A stretch of DNA of 64,000 bases, taken from assembly GCA_039026375.1 (NCBI GenBank), contig JBCCML010000013.1, forward strand, positions 37,962-101,961, read 5' to 3'. The position numbers and the translations under genes are program-made. This stretch comes from Thermohalobaculum sp039026375 (lineage in GTDB: Bacteria; Pseudomonadota; Alphaproteobacteria; Rhodobacterales; Rhodobacteraceae). Below, piece after piece: positions 7,174 to 16,744 of this stretch. Below the pieces are notes generated by a model that had not been told where the DNA came from, made no database searches, and saw only the letters and a list, made by a program, of their open reading frames with translations. Numbering within the stretch: position 1 is the stretch's first letter; every line of letters starts with the position of its first letter.

Positions 7174-8688
7174 ATGAGCGCCGCGCCAGCCACACTTGAG
7201 AGCCTTGGCCTGATGCGGCGCCCCCATCATGGTGCCGTCCCAGACGGGGTGACGCCTGTGACAGGCCTCGCCGTCGACAGCCGCGACGTGCAGCCTGGCT
7301 TCGTCTTCGTTGCGATCAAGGGCGGCAAACTAGACGGCGCCGAGTTCGCCCAATACGCCGTGCGCCAGGGCGCAGTCGCCGTTGTGACGACCGAGGAGGG
7401 TGTGGCAACAGCGCGTTCGGATCTGGGCGCGTTGCCCGTGCCCTTCTTTACAGTCATTGAACCCCGTGCAGAGCTGGCCCGGCTGGCTGCATTGACCCAC
7501 CCAGGGCAGCCGCCCGTCATGGCAGCGGTCACTGGGACGAACGGCAAGACCTCGGTTGCCAACTTCACCCGCCAGTTATGGGCAGCATTGGGCCATGCCG
7601 CGGCCGCCTTCGGGACGACTGGCATCGAAGGCGAGGGATTTGAAGCGCCCTTGGCAATGACCACGCCCGAACCGATCACCCTGCACCATATACTATCGGA
7701 GCTCGCAACCAAGGGCTGCACCCATGCGGCGATGGAGGCGTCCAGCCATGGCCTTGCTCAGTACCGGCTGCACGGGGTGCGCCTGGCTGCGGCTGGCCTG
7801 ACCAACATCACCCGTGACCACATGGACTATCACGCAGACCACGACGACTATGTCGGGGCGAAGATGCGTCTGTTCCACGAAGTGCTGAACCCGAGTGGGG
7901 CCGCCGTGCTGAATGCTGATGATCCCGCATTCGCGCTGGCTCGCATGTCGGCGCGGGGCGCGCGCGTGATTGCTGTTGGCAAGGCGGAGAGTGCAGACCT
8001 GCGCCTGGTATCGAGCCGTTTCCATACTGACGGGCAGGAAATCGCGTTCACGTGGCAGGGCAGCACCTATGAGGCACGCCTCGATTTGATCGGCGCCTTT
8101 CAGGCATCGAACGCGATGATCGCGGCAGGTCTTGCCATAGCTTGTGGCGACGACCCGGCAGCGATCTTTGCAGCGCTGCCAAAACTGACGGGCGCCAAGG
8201 GTCGGATGGAGCGTGTGGCCAGGCGGGCCAACGGTGCATCGGTCTTTGTGGACTATGCGCATACGCCCGACGCCCTCAGCACAGCTTTGACCGCGATCCG
8301 GCCCCATGTGACCGGCCGCCTCGTGGTGGTCGGCGGCGCGGGCGGCGATCGCGATCCCGGGAAACGCCCGTTGATGGGTCGGGCCATGGCGGCGCATGCC
8401 GACGTCGTCATCGTGACCGACGATAACCCTCGGTCCGAGGACCCGGCTGCGATCCGGGCGGCTGTTCGCCAGGGCGCAACGGATGCGGATGATATCGGTG
8501 ACCGTGCCGAGGCGATCCTAACCGGTGTCGACTGGCTGACCCAACCGGGTGATTGTCTGCTGATTGTCGGCAAGGGCCATGAACAGGGACAGGAGCGGGA
8601 TGGCGCCGTTTTACCCTTTGACGATGCTGAACAAGCGCGAACGGCTGTCGCTGTGCTCGACCGAGATCAACTAGGGGGCCAGGCATGA
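7174..8688 (+). CDS. murE: UDP-MurNAc-L-Ala-D-Glu:meso-diaminopimelate ligase MurE
   Basis: A 504-residue cytoplasmic Mur ligase that adds the third stem-peptide residue. The ATP-binding loop GTNGKTS lies at 121-127. The DNPR motif (417-420) is the hallmark of enzymes selecting meso-diaminopimelate over lysine, as expected for a Gram-negative. I chose the ATG at 7174, which has GGAG seven bases upstream, over an in-frame ATG at 7150 that would lie inside ftsI. The stop overlaps murF (ATGA). Confidence 0.95.
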   Translation: MSAAPATLESLGLMRRPHHGAVPDGVTPVTGLAVDSRDVQPGFVFVAIKGGKLDGAEFAQYAVRQGAVAVVTTEEGVATARSDLGALPVPFFTVIEPRAELARLAALTHPGQPPVMAAVTGTNGKTSVANFTRQLWAALGHAAAAFGTTGIEGEGFEAPLAMTTPEPITLHHILSELATKGCTHAAMEASSHGLAQYRLHGVRLAAAGLTNITRDHMDYHADHDDYVGAKMRLFHEVLNPSGAAVLNADDPAFALARMSARGARVIAVGKAESADLRLVSSRFHTDGQEIAFTWQGSTYEARLDLIGAFQASNAMIAAGLAIACGDDPAAIFAALPKLTGAKGRMERVARRANGASVFVDYAHTPDALSTALTAIRPHVTGRLVVVGGAGGDRDPGKRPLMGRAMAAHADVVIVTDDNPRSEDPAAIRAAVRQGATDADDIGDRAEAILTGVDWLTQPGDCLLIVGKGHEQGQERDGAVLPFDDAEQARTAVAVLDRDQLGGQA

Positions 8689-10109
8689 ACCCGCTTTGGA
8701 CGGCGGCAGATGCGATGGCTGCCACAGGGGGGCAAGCCACAGGCTGGGACAGCGTTAGTGGCATCTCGATCGATACGCGAGAGCTGGTGCCTGGAGATCT
8801 GTTCGTGTCGCTTCAGGGCATCAGCCACGATGGCCATGTCTATGTGGCCCAGGCGCTGGAGGCAGGCGCCGGTGCCGCCATTGTCAGCCATCGCCCGGAA
8901 GACGTGCCGGCTGATGCGCCCCTTCTGATGGTTGGCGATACGCTGAAGGCGCTGCGCGATCTGGCCGCTGCGGCCCGGGCGCGAACCAAGGCCAGGGTCA
9001 TCGGCGTGACCGGCTCGGTCGGCAAGACATCTACCAAAGATATGTTGCGGGTGATGCTGGCGGGTCAGGGCCAGACCCACGCCGCCATTCGCAGCTTCAA
9101 CAACCATTGGGGCGTGCCGTTGACGCTGGCGCGCATGCCGGCGGACACGGACTTTGCTGTGATCGAGATCGGCATGAACAATGCGGGCGAGATCACGCCC
9201 CTATCGCAGTTGGCGCGCTTGCACGTCGCCCTGATCACCACGGTTGAGGCCGTCCATCTGGAAAACCTGGGTACTGTTGAAGCGATTGCGGACGCCAAGG
9301 CCGAGATCTTCGATGGGCTGGAGCTGGATGGCGTTGCCGTCCTGAACGCCGACAATCCGCACTATGCCCGGTTGGCCAGGGCGGCTGGCGATCACCGGAT
9401 CTTGGCGTTTGGTCGGGCGGCAGAGGCCTATCGTCTGGACCGGGTCGAAACCTCGGCGCTCAGCACGGTCGTGCAGGCCTCGGTCCGCGGCCAACCGCTG
9501 ACCTTCAAGCTGGCGACCCCAGGGGCGCACTTTGCCCTGAACGCGCTGGGGGCCTTGGCGGCGGCAGAGTCGGCAGGGGCCGATCTTGCTCGCGCCGCGC
9601 TGGATCTGGCGCGATGGCAGCCGCCGTCCGGCCGTGGCGCGCGGATCCACATCAACCTGGGCCCGGCGGGGATCGATGGGCGTCTTACCCTTCTGGACGA
9701 AAGCTACAACGCCAATCCGGCATCGCTGGGGGCTGCGTTGGACCTGTTGGCCGGCGCCAAGCCAGAGGGCAGGGGGCGCAAGATCGCCTTCCTGGGCGAT
9801 ATGCTTGAGTTAGGACCTGCGGAGGATTCCCTCCATGCCGCCATGGCCGAGCATCCGACGATCAGTGATATCGATAAAGTCCATTGCTGCGGCCACCGCA
9901 TGGCGCACCTGCACCGCGCCTTGCCGCCTGTGCGTCGGGGGCTTTGGCTGCCGGATTCCTTCGAGTTGGCCACGGCACTGCCGAAACTGGTTGACGCCGG
10001 TGACGTCTGCATGGTCAAGGGCTCGCTCGGCACAAAAATGGCCCGAGTGGTTGACGCCATAAAGGGGCTGGGCGCCGTCGAAACACAAGATGTGGACGGG
10101 GGCGCCTGA
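8685..10109 (+). CDS. murF: UDP-MurNAc-tripeptide:D-Ala-D-Ala ligase MurF
   Basis: A 474-residue Mur ligase that adds the D-Ala-D-Ala dipeptide to give UDP-MurNAc-pentapeptide. The P-loop TGSVGKTSTKDM starts at 109. FNNHWGVPLTLAR and EIGMNNAGEI are the expected second-shell motifs, and the ligase domain carries LDESYNANPASLGAAL. It overlaps murE by four bases and mraY by one (TGATG), so it is translated as part of the chain. Confidence 0.95.
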   Translation: MNPLWTAADAMAATGGQATGWDSVSGISIDTRELVPGDLFVSLQGISHDGHVYVAQALEAGAGAAIVSHRPEDVPADAPLLMVGDTLKALRDLAAAARARTKARVIGVTGSVGKTSTKDMLRVMLAGQGQTHAAIRSFNNHWGVPLTLARMPADTDFAVIEIGMNNAGEITPLSQLARLHVALITTVEAVHLENLGTVEAIADAKAEIFDGLELDGVAVLNADNPHYARLARAAGDHRILAFGRAAEAYRLDRVETSALSTVVQASVRGQPLTFKLATPGAHFALNALGALAAAESAGADLARAALDLARWQPPSGRGARIHINLGPAGIDGRLTLLDESYNANPASLGAALDLLAGAKPEGRGRKIAFLGDMLELGPAEDSLHAAMAEHPTISDIDKVHCCGHRMAHLHRALPPVRRGLWLPDSFELATALPKLVDAGDVCMVKGSLGTKMARVVDAIKGLGAVETQDVDGGA

Positions 10110-11191
10110 TGTTTTATGAGTTCTTGGTTCCGCTCTCGGATGGTGGCGATGTCTTCAACCTCTTCCGCTACATCACGTTTCGGGCCGGTGGGGCGTTCCT
10201 GACGGCTCTGATTTTCGCCTTCATTTTCGGGCGCCCGTTGATCAATTGGCTGCGCCGCGCCGGCGGCCAGCAACCGATCTACGAGGATGCCCCGGAACAA
10301 CACCAGTCCAAGGCCGGAACGCCCACCATGGGGGGCGTGCTGATCTTGGGCGGATTGCTAATCTCCGCCTTGTTGTGGGCCCGGATTGACAACCCATTCG
10401 TGATCGCGGTGCTTGCCGTCACACTCGGCTTTGGCCTGATCGGCTTCGCGGACGACTACAAAAAGGTCAAGAAGTCGGACAACAAGGGCCTGTCGGGCAC
10501 TCTGCGCCTGTTGATGGGATTTGTGATCGCGTTCGCCGCTTCCTGGTACATGGCCTCGCATCAACCTGAGGTCCTGGCCGATGTGGTGGCCGTCCCGATC
10601 TTCAAGGATACGCTGCTGCACGCGGGCCTGTTCTTCCTGCCATTCGCCGTTTTGGTGATTGTCGGGTCTGCCAATGCCGTGAACCTGACGGACGGATTGG
10701 ATGGCCTGGCGATCATGCCTGTCATGATCGCGGCGGCCTCGCTAGCGATTATCGCCTATGTCGTCGGCCGCACGGACTTCACCGAGTACTTGGGCGTCCA
10801 CTACGTCCCTGGCACCGGCGAATTGGCCGTGATCGGGGCTGCGATCATCGGCGCGGGCTTGGGCTTTCTTTGGTACAATGCACCGCCGGCGATGGTTTTC
10901 ATGGGAGACACCGGCAGCCTGGCGCTGGGCGGCTGCCTGGGTGCCATCGCGGTCGCCACCAAGCACGAGATCGTCTGGGCGGTGATAGGCGGCCTCTTCG
11001 TGCTGGAGGCCGTCAGCGTCATGGTCCAGGTCGCGTCCTTCAAACTGACCGGCAAGCGGGTCTTTCGCATGGCCCCGATCCATCACCATTTCGAGAAGAA
11101 GGGCTGGGCCGAGCCAACCGTCGTCATCCGCTTTTGGATCATCGCGCTGATCCTGGCGATCGTTGGTCTGGCGAGCTTGAAGCTGAGATGA
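10109..11191 (+). CDS. mraY: Phospho-MurNAc-pentapeptide transferase MraY
   Basis: A 360-residue polytopic inner-membrane enzyme that moves phospho-MurNAc-pentapeptide onto undecaprenyl phosphate to make lipid I. About ten hydrophobic helices are visible. The family motifs are intact: FADDYKKVKK (Asp115/116), NLTDGLDGLA, GDTGSLALGG and PIHHHFEKKGW. Its length matches the family. After its stop the operon is interrupted by a 115-bp gap holding a large hairpin (11213-11275) before murD. Confidence 0.96.
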   Translation: MFYEFLVPLSDGGDVFNLFRYITFRAGGAFLTALIFAFIFGRPLINWLRRAGGQQPIYEDAPEQHQSKAGTPTMGGVLILGGLLISALLWARIDNPFVIAVLAVTLGFGLIGFADDYKKVKKSDNKGLSGTLRLLMGFVIAFAASWYMASHQPEVLADVVAVPIFKDTLLHAGLFFLPFAVLVIVGSANAVNLTDGLDGLAIMPVMIAAASLAIIAYVVGRTDFTEYLGVHYVPGTGELAVIGAAIIGAGLGFLWYNAPPAMVFMGDTGSLALGGCLGAIAVATKHEIVWAVIGGLFVLEAVSVMVQVASFKLTGKRVFRMAPIHHHFEKKGWAEPTVVIRFWIIALILAIVGLASLKLR

Positions 11192-11212
11192 CTGGGATCG
11201 CGCTGGCCCCGC

Positions 11213-11275
11213 GCACGGCCTCGGGTCGACGCGCCCCCCACCCGCCCACCCGGGCGCACCGACCCGAGGCCGTGC
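11213..11275 (+). repeat. Long intergenic hairpin between mraY and murD (C-rich loop family, copy A)
   Basis: GCACGGCCTCGGGTCG (11213-11228) is perfectly complementary to 11260-11275. After an AC/AC internal loop, GCGCCC (11231-11236) pairs with GGGCGC (11252-11257). The apical loop CCCACCCGCCCACCC (11237-11251) shares CCCGCCCACCC with the hairpins at 27394, 48628 and 54657. No U-tract follows, and transcription must pass through it to reach murD. Confidence 0.8.
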
Positions 11276-11306
11276 ACGGAGCGGCGCAAAGTGCTGGAGT
11301 CACTGT

Positions 11307-12695
11307 GTGATCCCGGTCACCGCATATGAGGGCGAACGCGTGGGCGTGCTGGGTCTTGGACGGTCTGGCATCGCGACCGCGCGCGCCCTGCGGGCTGGTG
11401 GCGCGACGCCCGTTTGCTGGGACGACACAGCAGCAATCCGTGAAGCCGAAACTGCCTTTGAGATCGCCGACGTCAGTAGGGAACGAGAGGCTGCGGATCT
11501 TGCGGCGCTGATCGTCTCCCCGGGGATCCCGCATCTCTACCCCCAGCCGCACAAGGCCGTGCAACGCGCCTGGGACAATGGCATCCCCGTGGACAACGAC
11601 GTTGGCCTGTTTTTTGCGGCATTGGCCGATCTGGAACCCGACGACGAAGACGAGGGGCCTGACCCGAAGGTGATTGCAGTCACAGGCTCGAACGGCAAGT
11701 CGACCACCACCGCCCTGATCCACCACGTTCTGCGCCACGCGGGGCGCCGCACGCAGATGGGCGGCAACATCGGACGGGGCGTTCTGGACCTGGAGCCGCC
11801 ACGCATGGGCGAGGTCATCGTGCTGGAGTTGTCCAGCTACCAGACAGAACTGGCGCGCACGCTTGCCCCGGATGTGGCCGTCTTCCTGAACCTCTCGCCG
11901 GACCATCTGGACCGCCACGGCGGGGCCGGGGGCTATTACGCCGCCAAACGGCGCCTGTTTGAAGCTGGCGTGCCGGAGCTTGCCATCGTCGGCATTGACG
12001 AGATGGAGGGCCGCCATCTGGCCGGCACCCAGTCGCAGCCGACGGTGATTTCCGTCAAAACGCGTCCGAAGGGCGAGGCTCGCTCGGTTTTCATGAACCG
12101 CCACCACCTGACCGAATGGCGGGGGCGCCAATTGATGGCCATCGACATGCGCCCGGCGGAGACCCTGAAAGGCGCCCACAACCATCAGAACGCCTGTGCG
12201 GCCTATGCGGCCTGCCGGGCTGTTGGTGTGGCCCCCCGCCAGATCGAGCCGGCGTTGATGAGCTTTCCCGGCCTTGCCCACCGCATGGAGAAGATCGCCG
12301 AGATTGACGGCGTAGCCTACGTCAACGACTCTAAGGCAACGAATGCAGATGCCGCCGAAAAGGCGCTGCTCAGCTACGACCGCATCCGTTGGATCGCGGG
12401 AGGCCTGCCTAAGGAGGGCGGTATCCAGCCGCTCGTACCACTCCTTGGGCGGGTCGCGAAAACCTACTTGATTGGCGAGGCAGCGCCCGATTTCGCCGCT
12501 ACGCTGGCGGGTGCGCCCCATCAGATCTGCGGCACGCTGGACGCTGCGATTGCGGCCGCTCGGGCGGCGGCCGAGCCCGGCGACACCGTGTTACTGGCCC
12601 CCGCCTGCGCCAGTTTCGACCAGTTTCCCAGTTTCGAGGCCCGCGGCGAGGCGTTCCGCGCGGCGGTCGAGAGCCTCAAGGAGAACCGCGCATGA
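11307..12695 (+). CDS. murD: UDP-MurNAc-L-Ala:D-Glu ligase MurD
   Basis: A 462-residue Mur ligase that adds D-glutamate. The N-terminal Rossmann motif GVLGLGRSG lies at 13-21, and the ATP loop TGSNGKST at 126-133. NLSPDHLDRH and the C-terminal NDSKATNADAAEKAL match the family. It starts with GTG at 11307, which leaves a normal N-terminus; no strong Shine-Dalgarno is seen apart from CTGGAG 11-16 bases upstream. It overlaps ftsW by four bases (ATGA). Confidence 0.95.
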   Translation: MIPVTAYEGERVGVLGLGRSGIATARALRAGGATPVCWDDTAAIREAETAFEIADVSREREAADLAALIVSPGIPHLYPQPHKAVQRAWDNGIPVDNDVGLFFAALADLEPDDEDEGPDPKVIAVTGSNGKSTTTALIHHVLRHAGRRTQMGGNIGRGVLDLEPPRMGEVIVLELSSYQTELARTLAPDVAVFLNLSPDHLDRHGGAGGYYAAKRRLFEAGVPELAIVGIDEMEGRHLAGTQSQPTVISVKTRPKGEARSVFMNRHHLTEWRGRQLMAIDMRPAETLKGAHNHQNACAAYAACRAVGVAPRQIEPALMSFPGLAHRMEKIAEIDGVAYVNDSKATNADAAEKALLSYDRIRWIAGGLPKEGGIQPLVPLLGRVAKTYLIGEAAPDFAATLAGAPHQICGTLDAAIAAARAAAEPGDTVLLAPACASFDQFPSFEARGEAFRAAVESLKENRA

Positions 12696-13852
12696 CCGAG
12701 ATTACCTTTCGCGCGCTCTTGATGCAGCGGCCCCAGGGCTCTGTCGTGGGCAATTGGTGGGGGTCGGTCGATCGCTGGACGCTGGCCGCGATCTTCGGCC
12801 TGTTGGCCATCGGTGTGGTGCTGGGACTGGCCGCCTCGCCGCCGCTGGCCGACAAGAACGGGCTCTGGACCTATCACTATGTGGCCCGCCACCTGGTCTT
12901 TGTCGTCCTGGCCGTGGGGGTGATCATCTTCACCTCAATGCTGGGGCTTGCGGCCCTGCGCCGGGCTGGAATTGTGTTGTTTCTCATAGCCTTGGCGGCA
13001 ACAGCGGCCCTGCCGTGGGCCGGGACGGACTTTGGCAAGGGCGCGGTGCGATGGTACTCGCTGGGCTTTGCCTCGCTGCAGCCGTCCGAGTTTCTGAAGC
13101 CTGCCTTCGTGATCTTTGCTGCGTGGCTGATGGCCGGCGCCATGGAGCGGAGCGGCCCGCCGGGACGCTCGATCTCGGCAGTTTTCGCGGCGGGGATTGC
13201 CTTGATGCTGGCGCTGCAACCGGACTTTGGGCAGGCCATGCTGGTGCTAAGTGTCTGGGCAGTCATGCTTTTTGCCTCAGGCGCGCCGATCCTGCTGTTG
13301 GTGGGCTTCGCAGGTCTCGTCGCAGCAGGGGGCGCCTTGGCCTATACCCAGTCCGAGCATGTGGCCCGCCGTATCGATGCCTACCTTGCCGAGGGCGTAG
13401 ACCCACATTCTCAGTTGGCCTACGCGCAATCGGCGATCCGGGAGGGCGGTTTCTTCGGCGTGGGCGCGGCCCAGGGCCAGGTGAAATGGGCCCTGCCGGA
13501 CGCCCACACGGACTTCATCATCGCGGTCGCGGCCGAGGAATTCGGGCTGTTGGTGACGCTGTGCATCATCACGCTATACCTCTTCATCACCATGCGGGCG
13601 CTGATGCTGCTGCTGGAAGAACGCAATGCTTTCATACGCTTAGCGGGCACCGGAATGGCGACGCTGTTCGGCCTGCAGGCCTTTGTGAACTTCGCCGTGG
13701 CCATCCGGTTGCTACCCGCTAAGGGCATGACGTTGCCCTTCGTCTCCTATGGCGGGTCGTCCATGGTGGCCGGCGCCTTCGTCCTCGGCGCGCTGCTGGT
13801 CATGACGCGCATCCGCACCCATGCCCAACAACCCCCAGGCCGCACCCCGTGA
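12692..13852 (+). CDS. ftsW: Septal peptidoglycan polymerase FtsW (SEDS family)
   Basis: A 386-residue polytopic membrane protein of the SEDS glycosyltransferase family that polymerises lipid II at the septum with FtsI. About ten helices are visible. Family motifs are present: GKGAVRWYSLGFASLQPSEF, LQPDFGQAML and the C-terminal LPAKGMTLPFVSYGGSSM. It overlaps murD and murG by four bases each. Confidence 0.95.
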   Translation: MTEITFRALLMQRPQGSVVGNWWGSVDRWTLAAIFGLLAIGVVLGLAASPPLADKNGLWTYHYVARHLVFVVLAVGVIIFTSMLGLAALRRAGIVLFLIALAATAALPWAGTDFGKGAVRWYSLGFASLQPSEFLKPAFVIFAAWLMAGAMERSGPPGRSISAVFAAGIALMLALQPDFGQAMLVLSVWAVMLFASGAPILLLVGFAGLVAAGGALAYTQSEHVARRIDAYLAEGVDPHSQLAYAQSAIREGGFFGVGAAQGQVKWALPDAHTDFIIAVAAEEFGLLVTLCIITLYLFITMRALMLLLEERNAFIRLAGTGMATLFGLQAFVNFAVAIRLLPAKGMTLPFVSYGGSSMVAGAFVLGALLVMTRIRTHAQQPPGRTP

Positions 13853-14937
13853 GCCAGCCGCTCTTGGTCATCGCCGCCGGCGGCACCGGCGGGCACATGT
13901 TTCCGGCTCAGGCCCTGGCCGAGGTGATGCTGGACCGTGGCTGGCGGGTTGACCTGTCGACCGATGCCCGGGGCGCGCGCTACGCGGACAACTTCCCCCC
14001 CGCCATTAGGCGCCGGGTGGTTGCCGCGGGAACCACGCAACGCGCTGGAATCGTTTCGAAAATCAAGGCGCCGTTCCAGATTGGAGGCGGTGTGGCCGCG
14101 GCGCTTTGGCAGTTTCGCAAGGACCGCCCGGCCTGCGTCGCGGGCTTTGGCGGCTACCCGGCATTCCCGGCCCTAGCGGCCGCCTGGATGATGAAGCTGC
14201 CCCGCCTAATTCACGAACAGAATGGCGTTCTCGGCCGCGTGAACGAGATCTTTGCCACCCGCGTCGATGCGCTGGCTTGTGGCACATGGCCCACCGAATT
14301 GCCCGAGGGCGTCAGCGGCATCCACACCGGAAATCCGTTACGCGCCAGTGTGTTAGAGCGTGCCGCCTACCAGTACACGCCCCCCGGCGACTGGCCGATG
14401 GACGTGCTGGTGATCGGCGGCAGCCAGGGTGCCAGCATCCTCAGCGACGTGGTCCCCGCGGGCTTGGCCATGTTGCCAGACGACCTGCGCCACCGCCTGA
14501 CCGTGGCCCACCAGGCGCGCGAGGCCGACCACGCAGCCGTCGTGCAGGCCTATGCGAACGCGGACATTCGCGCCGATGTCCAGCCGTTCTTCCATGACGT
14601 GGCCGACCGGATGATGCGGGCACAACTCATCATATCGCGGTCGGGCGCCTCTTCGGTGGCAGATATTGCGGCGATCGGGCGTCCTTCGATCCTGGTACCC
14701 CTGAAGATCGCCAAGCGCGGCGAGCAGGAAGCCAACGCCAAAGGCCTGGTCGAACAGGGCGCCGCGATCATGCTGCGCGAGGATGAGTTTGACCCCGATA
14801 CGCTCGCCTCGGTGGTCCAGGACGTGCTGACGACCCCGGATCTGGCCGAGCGTATGGCGATGAGCGCGCTGAGCCTGGGCATCCCCGATGCCGCCGAGAA
14901 ACTGGCCGATCTGGTCGCGCGCGTGGCCGCCCGTTAA
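13849..14937 (+). CDS. murG: UDP-GlcNAc:lipid I GlcNAc transferase MurG
   Basis: A 362-residue peripheral membrane GT-B glycosyltransferase that converts lipid I to lipid II. The glycine-rich loop AAGGTGGHMFPAQAL lies at 8-22. IHEQNGVLGRVN, the second glycine-rich GGSQGA, and ISRSGASSVADI are the expected donor-site motifs. It starts with GTG overlapping the ftsW stop. It is followed by a 343-bp gap full of repeats before murC. Confidence 0.95.
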   Translation: MSQPLLVIAAGGTGGHMFPAQALAEVMLDRGWRVDLSTDARGARYADNFPPAIRRRVVAAGTTQRAGIVSKIKAPFQIGGGVAAALWQFRKDRPACVAGFGGYPAFPALAAAWMMKLPRLIHEQNGVLGRVNEIFATRVDALACGTWPTELPEGVSGIHTGNPLRASVLERAAYQYTPPGDWPMDVLVIGGSQGASILSDVVPAGLAMLPDDLRHRLTVAHQAREADHAAVVQAYANADIRADVQPFFHDVADRMMRAQLIISRSGASSVADIAAIGRPSILVPLKIAKRGEQEANAKGLVEQGAAIMLREDEFDPDTLASVVQDVLTTPDLAERMAMSALSLGIPDAAEKLADLVARVAAR

Positions 14938-14964
14938 CGCCCTGGCGCTGGGAATCCAGGCGTG

Positions 14965-15019
14965 CAGCAAGTGTACAGCACCTGTACAGCAAGTGTGCAG
15001 CACCTGTACCGCACCTGTA
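14965..15019. repeat. 11-bp tandem repeat, five copies, murG-murC gap
   Basis: Five contiguous 11-mers lie end to end: CAGCAAGTGTA, CAGCACCTGTA, CAGCAAGTGTG, CAGCACCTGTA, CCGCACCTGTA. The unit is close to one helical turn. Alternating AAG and CCT cores suggest expansion of a 22-bp dimer. No reading frame uses it. Confidence 0.85.
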
Positions 15020-15071
15020 TGCACAGAAAGTCGACCGCCGACACGTTAACGCCGCGCCAATGCCGGCAGTC

Positions 15072-15150
15072 CACGGGCCCAAACACCCGGCCCGTGCGGT
15101 GGTGTTCCCTCCCCCTCGTGGGGAGGGTTAGGGTGGGGGGACACCGCACG
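15072..15150. repeat. Compound palindromic element in the murG-murC gap
   Basis: CACGGGCC (15072-15079) pairs with 15089-15096. A second structure has outer stem CGTGCGGTG (15093-15101) with 15142-15150 and inner stem CCCTCCCC (15107-15114) with GGGGAGGG (15120-15127). Together with the 11-bp repeats it fills most of the 343-bp gap between murG and murC. I see no gene or convincing promoter there. Confidence 0.6.
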
Positions 15151-15280
15151 TTGTACGCCGCACACTGTAAGCTGCAGGCCGCACGCCCTCCGCACACCAA
15201 TTGCACAGTAACCCCGCTTGCCCGGGCGGGGGCTGCCTGATACCCCGCGCGTCAGATAACCCGCCGCCAGGAGTAGCTCC

Positions 15281-16741
15281 GTGAACGCCCCAACCGCCCT
15301 GCCGCTGGACATCGGTGCCATCCACTTCGTGGGCATCGGGGGCATCGGTATGTCGGGCATCGCCGAGGTGATGCTGAACCTTGGCTACACGGTCCAGGGC
15401 TCGGACCTGCGCGAAAGCCCGATCGTCGCCCGGCTGCGCGGCCTTGGGGCCACGGTCCATATCGGGCAGGCTGCCGATAACCTGGGTGAGGCCGAGGTCG
15501 TCGTGATCTCGACCGCAATCAAACCCGGCAATCCGGAACTGGACGCCGCCCGCGCCCGGGCCCTGCCGGTGGTGCGCCGGGCCGAGATGCTGGCCGAGCT
15601 GATGCGGCTGAAATCGAACATCGCGGTGGCGGGCACCCACGGCAAGACCACCACCACCAGCCTGGTCGCGGCCCTTCTGGACGCGGGCGACATGGACCCG
15701 ACCGTGATCAATGGCGGGATCATCCAGGCCTATGGCTCGAACGCGCGGATGGGCGAAGGCCGCTGGATGGTGGTCGAGGCTGACGAATCCGACGGCACCT
15801 TCGTCAAGCTGCCGGCCACCGTGGGGATCGTCACTAACATCGACCCCGAACACATGGACCATTACGGCACGGTCGAGGCCCTGTTCGAGGGGTTCGAGGC
15901 TTTCACCTCCAACATCCCGTTCTACGGCGCCTTGATCGCCTGCATGGACCACCCCGGCGTGCAGACGCTGATCGGCCAGGTCACCGACCGGCGCGTGGTT
16001 ACCTATGGCTTCAGCCGCCAGGCGGATCTGCGCGCCGAGGACGTCCGCTACGAGGCCGGCGCCATGGTCTTTGACGTGATCGTCCGGGGCCCGGACGAAG
16101 ACGAGCGCCACGACGGCTTTCGCCTGGCCATCCCCGGCGAGCACAATGTGCTGAACGCGCTGGCCGCCATCGGCGCGGCGCGCGAGCTCAAGATCCCAAT
16201 GGAGGCGCTGCGCCGGGGTCTGGCCGCCTTCGAAGGGGTCAAGCGCCGCTTTACCCGGGTGGGCGACTGGAACGGTGCCACCATCATCGACGATTATGGC
16301 CACCACCCTGTCGAGATCGCCGCCGTCCTGAAGGCCGCGCGCGCCGCCGTGGACAGCTCCGGCGGGGGCAAGGTGATCGCCGTGCACCAGCCCCACCGCT
16401 ATTCGCGGCTGGAGGATCTGTTCGGCGACTTCTGCGCCTGTTTCAACGATGCCGACGTGGTGGCGATCGCCGATGTCTATGCGGCGGGCGAGGCGCCCAT
16501 CGACGGCATTTCGCGCGAGGCGCTGGTGGGCGGGCTGCGCGCGCACGGCCACCGCTCGGCCCATGCGCTGTCGGGCGAGGCGGCATTGCCCGCCTTTGTC
16601 GCCGAACATGCCGAGCCGGGCGATCTGGTCGTCTGCCTGGGCGCGGGCACGATCACGACCTGGGCTAATGCGTTGCCCGAGGCGCTTGGCGCCGCATCCT
16701 CGGCCGCGCCCTCTGCCGTGCCGGCTGCGCGCGAGGCCTGA
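15281..16741 (+). CDS. murC: UDP-MurNAc:L-alanine ligase MurC
   Basis: A 486-residue Mur ligase that adds the first stem-peptide residue. The N-terminal FVGIGGIGMSGIAEV (16-30) and P-loop GTHGKTTT (118-125) are canonical. VEADESDGTF and DYGHHPVEI are further family motifs. The GTG start at 15281 has AGGAG seven bases upstream. The last 15 residues are Ala-rich. It is followed three bases later by a small membrane-protein gene. Confidence 0.95.
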   Translation: MNAPTALPLDIGAIHFVGIGGIGMSGIAEVMLNLGYTVQGSDLRESPIVARLRGLGATVHIGQAADNLGEAEVVVISTAIKPGNPELDAARARALPVVRRAEMLAELMRLKSNIAVAGTHGKTTTTSLVAALLDAGDMDPTVINGGIIQAYGSNARMGEGRWMVVEADESDGTFVKLPATVGIVTNIDPEHMDHYGTVEALFEGFEAFTSNIPFYGALIACMDHPGVQTLIGQVTDRRVVTYGFSRQADLRAEDVRYEAGAMVFDVIVRGPDEDERHDGFRLAIPGEHNVLNALAAIGAARELKIPMEALRRGLAAFEGVKRRFTRVGDWNGATIIDDYGHHPVEIAAVLKAARAAVDSSGGGKVIAVHQPHRYSRLEDLFGDFCACFNDADVVAIADVYAAGEAPIDGISREALVGGLRAHGHRSAHALSGEAALPAFVAEHAEPGDLVVCLGAGTITTWANALPEALGAASSAAPSAVPAAREA

Positions 16742-16744
16742 GCC

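Noticed and set aside
14965..15019. CRISPR-like array
   Set aside because: The 11-bp repeats are contiguous with no spacers, and no cas gene is present anywhere in the window.
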